A stretch of 11,409 bases of DNA. It comes from Clostridia bacterium. Lineage in GTDB: Bacteria > Bacillota > Clostridia > Oscillospirales > CAG-272. Both the position numbers and the translations under genes were made by a program. How positions within the stretch are numbered: position 1 is the first letter of the stretch; every line of letters starts with the position of its first letter. The stretch lies in contig JAKSVJ010000013.1 in the NCBI GenBank assembly GCA_024408015.1, positions 1 through 11,409 on the forward strand. The letters run 5' to 3'. The notes under the pieces are model-generated. The model saw only the letters and a program-made list of their open reading frames with translations. It was not told where the DNA came from and did not search any database. Shown piece by piece: positions 7,683 through 11,409 of the stretch.

Positions 7683-8171
7683 TTAGTAGCCAAATACTCC
7701 AGACAAGCTATCGTCATTATCAATCCAATCGATAACTTTAATTACGCGATATTCGTCTTTAGTGTCTCTGACAATAATTTTTTCTATTCCGGCATTAATA
7801 ACTTGTCTTTTGCACATCATACATGATGTTGTTCCAGGGAGTATTTCCTTTGTTTCAGGATCAATACAAACCATATACAAAGTTGCCCCAATCATTTGAT
7901 CTCTTGCAGCCGCAATAATCGCATTTGCTTCTGCATGAACTGACCTACATAGTTCATATCTTTCGCCCCTTGGAATACCAAGTTTTGCTCTATAGCAAGT
8001 GCCGATATCACTGCAGTTTTTTCTGCCTCTTGGAGCGCCATTATATCCAGTAGAAATTATCGAATCGTTTTTTACAATAATAGCACCAAAAGCTCTTCTA
8101 AGACATGTGCTTCTTTCGGCAACTGTTTGCGCAATGTCGAGATAGTAATTGTCTTTAGTGGTTCTTGTCAT
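7683..8171 (-). CDS. dCMP deaminase (ComEB-like cytidine/deoxycytidylate deaminase)
   Basis: This zinc enzyme converts dCMP to dUMP, feeding thymidylate synthesis. Of its 162 residues, the core includes TCLRRAFGAIIVKND (22-36), STGYNGAPRG (40-49), the zinc/catalytic motif HAEANAI (79-85, ligand His79 and catalytic Glu81) and the second ligand pair CMMC (Cys117, Cys120). The family usually has proline before the first cysteine (PCxxC); here it is serine 116, with the surrounding CMMCKRQVINAGIEKI otherwise typical. GGAGA precedes the ATG. It is the second gene of a two-gene unit, 8 bases after the DUF4886 gene. ComEB is the bacillar name, but a competence role is not implied and no comE partners are seen here. 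Confidence 0.92.
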   Translation of the reverse strand: MTRTTKDNYYLDIAQTVAERSTCLRRAFGAIIVKNDSIISTGYNGAPRGRKNCSDIGTCYRAKLGIPRGERYELCRSVHAEANAIIAAARDQMIGATLYMVCIDPETKEILPGTTSCMMCKRQVINAGIEKIIVRDTKDEYRVIKVIDWIDNDDSLSGVFGY

Positions 8172-8179
8172 ACCTTCTC

Positions 8180-8932
8180 CTAGAAACTAATGATTGATTT
8201 TTTCTTTTCAGGAACAACAAAAATATTGTTTACTGTTTTTCTTACTGTGCGAAGGAGTTTTGGATCACATTCTTCGTCAAGATCACAGAATTTATTCTTT
8301 GAAACATCTTTGCCTGTGATAGCTGCATACCAAGTAAGTCCAAGAGCATATCTACCAAAGCCAAGATTTGCATGGAATGTATCTCTATGTACAACTATGC
8401 CTTGTTCTGCAAGATTCTTCATTGTTAATCCGCATGGAATGATACCATCAGCGCCGATGTCATTTGCAGCTTTAACATAAGCTTTTTCAATATCCTTGTA
8501 CATATCAATGCTTCTCTTGTATCCAAGTTCTTGGCAAAGTCTCTTTGAGCCTTCTTCATATGCCCAAGTTTCATGAATGAAGATTTTTGCATTTGGACAT
8601 GCACTACGACACTCTGCAGCGAGCACGTCAATATATGGATGATATGTTCTATAGTCAGGGCTCTTGTGGCTAACCTGCTGTAGTGTGATAATATCCCATT
8701 TTTGAGCTCTTAAAGCCTGTTTGATTGATACGAAGATACCAGTCTTTTCACCATTGAATTCGAATGAATAAGCTCTGTTATCATTGATGAGGTTGTTGTA
8801 ATGTCTATAAAGTTCACAACCACCGATATATAAGTTTGCAACTGTAAAGTTATCACCTTCTGATTTTGCAATCTGATGAAGATATCTTGTTGCGTCTTGA
8901 GAAAAACTATTACCTATTGCTAAAACATTCAT
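8180..8932 (-). CDS. DUF4886 SGNH-hydrolase-like protein
   Basis: This 250-residue protein belongs to the DUF4886 group of SGNH/GDSL-like hydrolases, whose substrates are unknown (possibly ester or acyl groups on carbohydrates). Block I is GNSFSQDA at residues 7-14 with presumed nucleophile Ser9. Block II is YIGGCEL at 35-41. A block III-like LQQVSHKSPDYRTY is at 84-97. Block V is RDTFHAN at 183-189, giving the D-x-x-H pair Asp184 and His187. There is no signal peptide or membrane segment, so it is probably cytoplasmic. The ATG is preceded by GAGGA. It is first in a unit with the dCMP deaminase and has its own strong promoter. Catalytic function is inferred from motifs. Confidence 0.85.
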   Translation of the reverse strand: MNVLAIGNSFSQDATRYLHQIAKSEGDNFTVANLYIGGCELYRHYNNLINDNRAYSFEFNGEKTGIFVSIKQALRAQKWDIITLQQVSHKSPDYRTYHPYIDVLAAECRSACPNAKIFIHETWAYEEGSKRLCQELGYKRSIDMYKDIEKAYVKAANDIGADGIIPCGLTMKNLAEQGIVVHRDTFHANLGFGRYALGLTWYAAITGKDVSKNKFCDLDEECDPKLLRTVRKTVNNIFVVPEKKKSIISF

Positions 8933-8971
8933 ATAAATCCTCGAAAAAAATATATATTCATTATTATTAAA

Positions 8972-9000
8972 ATTCTACCACAAAAGCTATATAAGTGCAA
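8972..9000 (-). promoter_or_regulatory. Promoter of the DUF4886-dCMP deaminase unit
   Basis: On the minus strand TTGCAC (9000-8995) is followed after 17 bases by TAGAAT (8977-8972), which also has the extended -10 element TGG just upstream. Transcription would start about 35 bases before the DUF4886 ATG. Confidence 0.7.
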
Positions 9001-9021
9001 CATTTTTTGCCACAAAACAAC

Positions 9022-9070
9022 AAAAAAGGATAATGGAAATCCGTCAAAATTGTACGGAAAGTCACTATCC
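9022..9070 (-). terminator. Intrinsic terminator after the small membrane protein gene
   Basis: On the minus strand an 8-bp outer stem (GGATAGTG with CATTATCC, one G-T pair), a 4x4 internal bulge and a 4-bp inner stem (TCCG with CGGA) close an 11-base loop (9070-9028). Six T residues follow (9027-9022). It begins 11 bases after the stop of the membrane protein. T residues at 9072-9077 on the plus strand could make it work in both directions. Confidence 0.7.
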
Positions 9071-9081
9071 ATTTTTTGTAA

Positions 9082-9426
9082 TTATCTTCTCTTAATCCAA
9101 ATGATGAAATACCAAGCTAAGATTGCAATAGCAAGCTGGAACCAAGTTGTGATAACGAGGATAGAACCTGCAGCGATTGCCATAACAAAGTTAACAGCAG
9201 CAACGATGAATACAATGATAGCAAGAATTCTGCACAATTTGACATTGAGTTTGAGTAAACCCAAGATACCAGTGATGAAAGTGATTACACCAACAACACA
9301 ACCCAGAATTGCGCCAAGCTCAAGAGACAAAATGCTCTTGATTACAGTTACAACAGAGCTAGCACCAAGAAGAATGAAAATCAAGCTGACGATGATTCTA
9401 CCTAGTGAATTAGACTTTTTTGCCAT
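9082..9426 (-). CDS. Small four-helix membrane protein of unknown function
   Basis: The 114-residue product is almost entirely hydrophobic. Four membrane segments are visible, at about residues 9-28, 36-57, 64-86 and 89-109. Charged ends (MAKKSNSLGR at the start, IKRR at the end) suggest both termini are cytoplasmic under the positive-inside rule. I recognise no family signature; small DUF308-like or DUF4064-like membrane proteins have similar architecture but no motif is decisive. AAGGAG, overlapping the stop codon of the DUF4364 gene, is 8 bases before the ATG. The gene is 12 bases downstream of that gene and ends at a terminator, so the two form a two-gene operon. A regulatory or structural partnership with the DUF4364 protein is inference from this layout only. 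Confidence 0.8.
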   Translation of the reverse strand: MAKKSNSLGRIIVSLIFILLGASSVVTVIKSILSLELGAILGCVVGVITFITGILGLLKLNVKLCRILAIIVFIVAAVNFVMAIAAGSILVITTWFQLAIAILAWYFIIWIKRR

Positions 9427-9438
9427 TTCAGTTTCTCC

Positions 9439-10134
9439 TTATTTGTTTTTTTTAAACAACGAAAATCTTTTTGGAGCTTCTTTTTTAGGAGGTTCCGAGA
9501 CTTTGGTCTCTTCGGATTCGGTTGTTGTTTTCGTATCCATGTTTGATTCTACAACGTCACCAACTGTATCGACATTTTCGTCTTTAATCCATGAGTCTGC
9601 AAGATAGTTCATATCTCCAGATATGACGCTTAGAATCGCTCTATATATGAATTCTGGCTTTGAATCAAAGTTGTCTTTAAAACTCAAAGCTTTATCTTTT
9701 GAATCGCAAACAATGTCAAATGACATTATGCTACTTTCGGATGTCTTAATTGAACATGAAAGTGAGTATTTGCCATCGCTTTCAACAATCTTGCTCTTTG
9801 AAACAGCACCAGTTCTTGAAAACGACAATAATTTCATGGCGGAATATGCACTGCGTTCTTTTATTGTGTTAACAATATTACCTTTAAGAAGTTCAGCAGC
9901 ATCTCTTCCTTTTGGTGTGATAGAGAATACTTCTCCGTTTGGTGTAGTTTCTTTTGCGATAAGATCAGTGTTACTGATTTCATAAAATGCATCCATAAAA
10001 TCGAACTGATTCACAAAATCATCTGTGACGGCTATGTCATTCAATGTTGCTAAATCTATTGGATGCTCAATTTGCATAAGCAAGTATAAGATGAATGTTT
10101 TTATATCATCTTTTTCTCTAAGTCTAACACCCAT
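9439..10134 (-). CDS. DUF4364 family protein, predicted winged-helix DNA binding
   Basis: DUF4364 proteins are widespread in Clostridia and resemble winged-helix transcription factors. The 231-residue product opens with REKDDIKTFILYLLMQIEHP (residues 6-25), then a helix-turn-helix-like stretch around 26-60 (TLNDIAVTD, FVNQFDFMDAFYEI) and a wing-like segment GEVFSITPKGRDAAELL (67-83), typical of the family. Residues about 95-180 form a second, mixed alpha/beta region. From about 185 the tail is low in complexity, rich in Asp, Glu, Thr and Lys, and ends KRFSLFKKNK. The ATG has only a weak GGGG-type ribosome binding site about 9 bases upstream. It has a strong promoter at 10173-10201 and is cotranscribed with a small membrane protein. 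Targets are unknown. Confidence 0.8.
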   Translation of the reverse strand: MGVRLREKDDIKTFILYLLMQIEHPIDLATLNDIAVTDDFVNQFDFMDAFYEISNTDLIAKETTPNGEVFSITPKGRDAAELLKGNIVNTIKERSAYSAMKLLSFSRTGAVSKSKIVESDGKYSLSCSIKTSESSIMSFDIVCDSKDKALSFKDNFDSKPEFIYRAILSVISGDMNYLADSWIKDENVDTVGDVVESNMDTKTTTESEETKVSEPPKKEAPKRFSLFKKNK

Positions 10135-10172
10135 AAGTGATACCCCATGTTCTTTGTTTATTGCTTACATTC

Positions 10173-10201
10173 ATTATACTTGACTTATAGCAAAAATTCA
10201 A
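10173..10201 (-). promoter_or_regulatory. Promoter of the DUF4364-membrane protein operon
   Basis: On the minus strand TTGAAT (10201-10196) and a perfect TATAAT (10178-10173) are separated by 17 bases. The predicted start lies about 30 bases before the DUF4364 ATG. It is divergent from the DUF3267 promoter, with -35 boxes 31 bases apart. Confidence 0.75.
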
Positions 10202-10232
10202 CACGAAACAGCTTTAAAACATCACAATCCAC

Positions 10233-10261
10233 TTGAAATGTGCTTGTTTTGTGGTTAAAAT
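10233..10261 (+). promoter_or_regulatory. Promoter of the DUF3267 gene
   Basis: TTGAAA (10233-10238) and TAAAAT (10256-10261) are separated by 17 bases. The -10 ends 20 bases before the ATG, so the leader would be only about 14 bases long. Confidence 0.6.
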
Positions 10262-10281
10262 GTAGTTTGAAAGAGAGTTGA

Positions 10282-10878
10282 ATGAAGTTGAAAAAAGATA
10301 ACTTTTATTACGAATTGCCAGAAGGGTATGTCCCTGTTAAAACAATAGATGCGACAAAGCCTAAGACAGCGGTGATTTTCACCATATTGTCTTTTGTTAT
10401 TACAATTATTGCGCTAATCCCGTTTGCACCAATATCTGAAGAAGCCTTTAATTCAATAGAAGAAACAACAGATATATTGGTTCCAACAATCATTTTGCTC
10501 GTTGGATTGATTACATACATCGTATTTCACGAGCTTACTCATGGTTTGTTCTACAAGATTTTTACTGGGGAAAAGCTAACATACGGATTTACACTCACGG
10601 TTGCATATTGTGGAGTACCCAAGCTTTACGTTAAGAGAATCCCGATGGTTGTTACAACACTTGCTCCATTTGTTGTATTTAGTATCATTTTCCTAGCACC
10701 ATTAATCTTTATCTCAAACCCACTATATATAATCGTTTTCGGCGCACTTTTTGCAGTACATGCTGGTGGTTGTATCGGCGATATTTATGACGCAATTTTG
10801 CTCATATTTAAGTACAATGATTCTAGCACAATTGTCAATGATACCGGACCAAAACAGACTATTTATTCAAGGCATTAA
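10282..10878 (+). CDS. DUF3267 membrane zincin-like protein
   Basis: DUF3267 proteins are multi-pass membrane proteins with an HExxH motif, presumed zinc metallopeptidases related to site-2-protease-like families; substrates are unknown. In this 198-residue protein, membrane segments lie at about residues 29-49, 66-83, 124-143 and 147-172. HELTH, with probable zinc ligands His83 and His87 and catalytic Glu84, sits at the end of the second segment. AYCGVPKLYVKR (109-120) and GGCIGDIYDAILLI (162-175) are typical family elements; the GD pair (Asp167) could supply a third ligand. A weak GAGAG element precedes the ATG. It is a single-gene unit with its own promoter and terminator, divergent from the DUF4364 operon. 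Activity is inferred from the motif. Confidence 0.82.
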   Translation: MKLKKDNFYYELPEGYVPVKTIDATKPKTAVIFTILSFVITIIALIPFAPISEEAFNSIEETTDILVPTIILLVGLITYIVFHELTHGLFYKIFTGEKLTYGFTLTVAYCGVPKLYVKRIPMVVTTLAPFVVFSIIFLAPLIFISNPLYIIVFGALFAVHAGGCIGDIYDAILLIFKYNDSSTIVNDTGPKQTIYSRH

Positions 10879-10885
10879 TGTAATT

Positions 10886-10924
10886 AAAATTCGTCAAAAA
10901 AACTTTGGCGGATTTTCTTTTTTT
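10886..10924 (+). terminator. Intrinsic terminator after the DUF3267 gene
   Basis: A 10-bp stem (AAAATTCGTC, 10886-10895, with GGCGGATTTT, 10907-10916, including G-T pairs) with an 11-base loop is followed by C and seven T residues (10918-10924). It starts 8 bases after the stop codon. Confidence 0.75.
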
Positions 10925-10970
10925 CACAAATTAGAGAAAGAGAGAAAAAAACCCCAAAACAAGGGTAATT

Positions 10971-11035
10971 TTGCACAAAAAAACGAATATATTGCTACAA
11001 ACAACAGAGAATATTTGTGAAAGTTGCACAAAAAA
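10971..11035 (+). repeat. Pair of TTGCACAAAAAA direct repeats in a non-coding spacer
   Basis: The 12-mer TTGCACAAAAAA occurs at 10971-10982 and again at 11024-11035, 53 bases apart, in the roughly 200-base spacer between the DUF3267 terminator and the lipoprotein gene. The second copy also forms a short inverted repeat (TTGTG at 11015-11019 with CACAA at 11027-11031). The rest of 10925-11056 is A-rich and holds no credible gene. The role is unknown, and in such A-rich sequence the repeat could be chance. Confidence 0.45.
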
Positions 11036-11053
11036 GCATTTTGGGTTAAATGC
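11030..11053 (-). terminator. Possible weak terminator reading leftward
   Basis: GCATTT (11036-11041) pairs with AAATGC (11048-11053) around a 6-base loop. On the minus strand it is followed by six T residues (11035-11030), the form of an intrinsic terminator. The stem has few GC pairs, and no minus-strand gene is visible to its right inside the window, so it may instead be an operator-like inverted repeat next to the -35 box at 11057. Confidence 0.3.
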
Positions 11054-11056
11054 AAT

Positions 11057-11085
11057 TTGAATTAATATAGCTTTTCGTGTATAAT
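11057..11085 (+). promoter_or_regulatory. Promoter of the substrate-binding lipoprotein gene
   Basis: TTGAAT (11057-11062) and a perfect TATAAT (11080-11085) are 17 bases apart. Transcription would start near 11092, about 39 bases before the ATG. Confidence 0.75.
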
Positions 11086-11098
11086 TATCATGATAATT
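11083..11098. promoter_or_regulatory. Perfect 16-bp palindrome over the -10 box and start site (putative operator)
   Basis: AATTATCATGATAATT is a perfect inverted repeat. It shares three bases with the -10 box and covers the expected transcription start, the position where a dimeric repressor would block initiation. It contains GATAAT half-sites like those in Fur boxes, but in the opposite relative orientation, so I do not assign it to Fur. Confidence 0.45.
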
Positions 11099-11130
11099 TA
11101 TCGCATTATGCCCTTCGGAGGTTAAATATT

Positions 11131-11379
11131 ATGAAAAAAATCATAGCACTCGTTCTTGCAGTGCTTACAATAAGTATGCTATTTGTAAGTTGCTCTAAGA
11201 TTGGTGAGGATGGAAAAGGAGCTGTCATCGACGTATACATGGGTACAAAGCCAATTAATCTTGACCCAGCAATTGCGTATACAGATGAGAACACTTCAAA
11301 GATACTCTCTTTGATTTTTGAGGGTCTTGTAAGAATTAATGAAAATGGCAATGTTGAGAAGGCTCTTGCTAAAAAATAA
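11131..11379 (+). CDS. Peptide-type ABC transporter substrate-binding lipoprotein, N-terminal fragment
   Basis: The fragment resembles the start of family 5 solute-binding proteins (OppA/DppA type), which capture peptides outside the cell and are normally over 500 residues long. Residues 1-21 are a lipoprotein signal peptide (MKKIIALVLAVLTISMLF, then VSC, with Cys21 to be lipidated; Phe at -3 is atypical). The mature part contains GTKPINLDPAIAYTDENTSK (38-57) and LIFEGLVRINENGNVEKALA (61-80), classic for the family. The reading frame then meets TAA after AKK, at a run of six A residues (11371-11376), where an intact protein would continue. I chose ATG 11131 because GGAGGT lies 8 bases upstream and the signal peptide starts there. 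The window ends 30 bases later. It is either a truncated gene or an intact gene hit by a homopolymer error near a contig end. Confidence 0.75.
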   Translation: MKKIIALVLAVLTISMLFVSCSKIGEDGKGAVIDVYMGTKPINLDPAIAYTDENTSKILSLIFEGLVRINENGNVEKALAKK

Positions 11380-11409
11380 AGAGTGGTTTGGTTATGAATC
11401 ATAAGACAA

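Noticed and set aside
9050..9607. 185-codon open frame on the plus strand opposite the membrane protein and DUF4364 genes
   Set aside because: It spans two real genes and a terminator on the opposite strand and shows no recognisable domain.
10751..11020. Open frame overlapping the end of DUF3267 and its terminator
   Set aside because: It reads through the hairpin and an A-rich spacer into a Lys/Asn-rich low-complexity tail, with no ribosome binding site.
11083..11098. Assignment of the palindrome as a Fur box
   Set aside because: It has GATAAT elements, but they face outward with a different centre from the usual TGATAAT-N-ATTATCA arrangement, and the downstream gene is peptide-type, not an iron-binding protein.
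11077..11130. Upstream ATG extending the lipoprotein by 18 residues
   Set aside because: It lies within the -10 region of the promoter, before the likely transcription start, and would bury the signal peptide.
1..11409. Mobile element, prophage, CRISPR array or defence island
   Set aside because: I found no transposase, integrase, regularly spaced repeats, attachment-site duplication or known defence domain; most genes are core or lineage-typical.

Overview
This AT-rich window looks like housekeeping and accessory chromosome from a low-GC, Gram-positive bacterium, most likely an uncultured member of the Clostridia. The evidence is a remA (DUF370) gene next to yicC and gmk, a spoVG homologue, a DUF4364 protein, Clostridia-style MurC and dCMP deaminase motifs, strong AGGAGG-type ribosome binding sites and compact sigma-A promoters. 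The left end cuts through fmt. The right end stops just after a broken substrate-binding-protein gene, so this may be a short contig.

Layout from left to right. Positions 1-5090 hold a minus-strand housekeeping operon, read right to left: yicC, remA, gmk, rpoZ, priA, def, fmt (partial). It is driven by a very good promoter at 5166-5195 (TTGACA-18-TATAAT). This matches the classic Firmicutes order except that coaBC, usually between rpoZ and priA, is absent. The operon links RNA turnover, biofilm or osmotic regulation, GMP phosphorylation, the RNA polymerase omega subunit, replication restart and N-terminal formyl-methionine processing.

Positions 5266-7239 hold murC (minus strand), translationally coupled to a broken DUF1643 gene and closed by a terminator. 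Divergent from murC is spoVG (7350-7649), with an unusual tandem repeat next to its -10 box. A shared bidirectional terminator separates spoVG from a convergent two-gene unit: a DUF4886 SGNH-hydrolase-like protein followed by a dCMP deaminase (7683-8932).

Positions 9022-10201 hold a second minus-strand pair, a DUF4364 winged-helix-type protein followed by a small four-helix membrane protein, with its own promoter and terminator. Divergent from it is a DUF3267 membrane metalloprotease-like gene (10282-10878) with promoter and terminator. The window ends with a strong promoter overlapped by a perfect 16-bp palindrome, driving the N-terminus of a peptide-type ABC transporter binding lipoprotein that meets a stop after 82 codons.

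I see no rRNA, tRNA, CRISPR array, insertion sequence or prophage. I did not find a convincing new multi-gene system. The observations most worth checking are the internally deleted DUF1643 gene, the operator-like elements near spoVG and the lipoprotein gene, the two poorly characterised gene pairs, and the missing coaBC.
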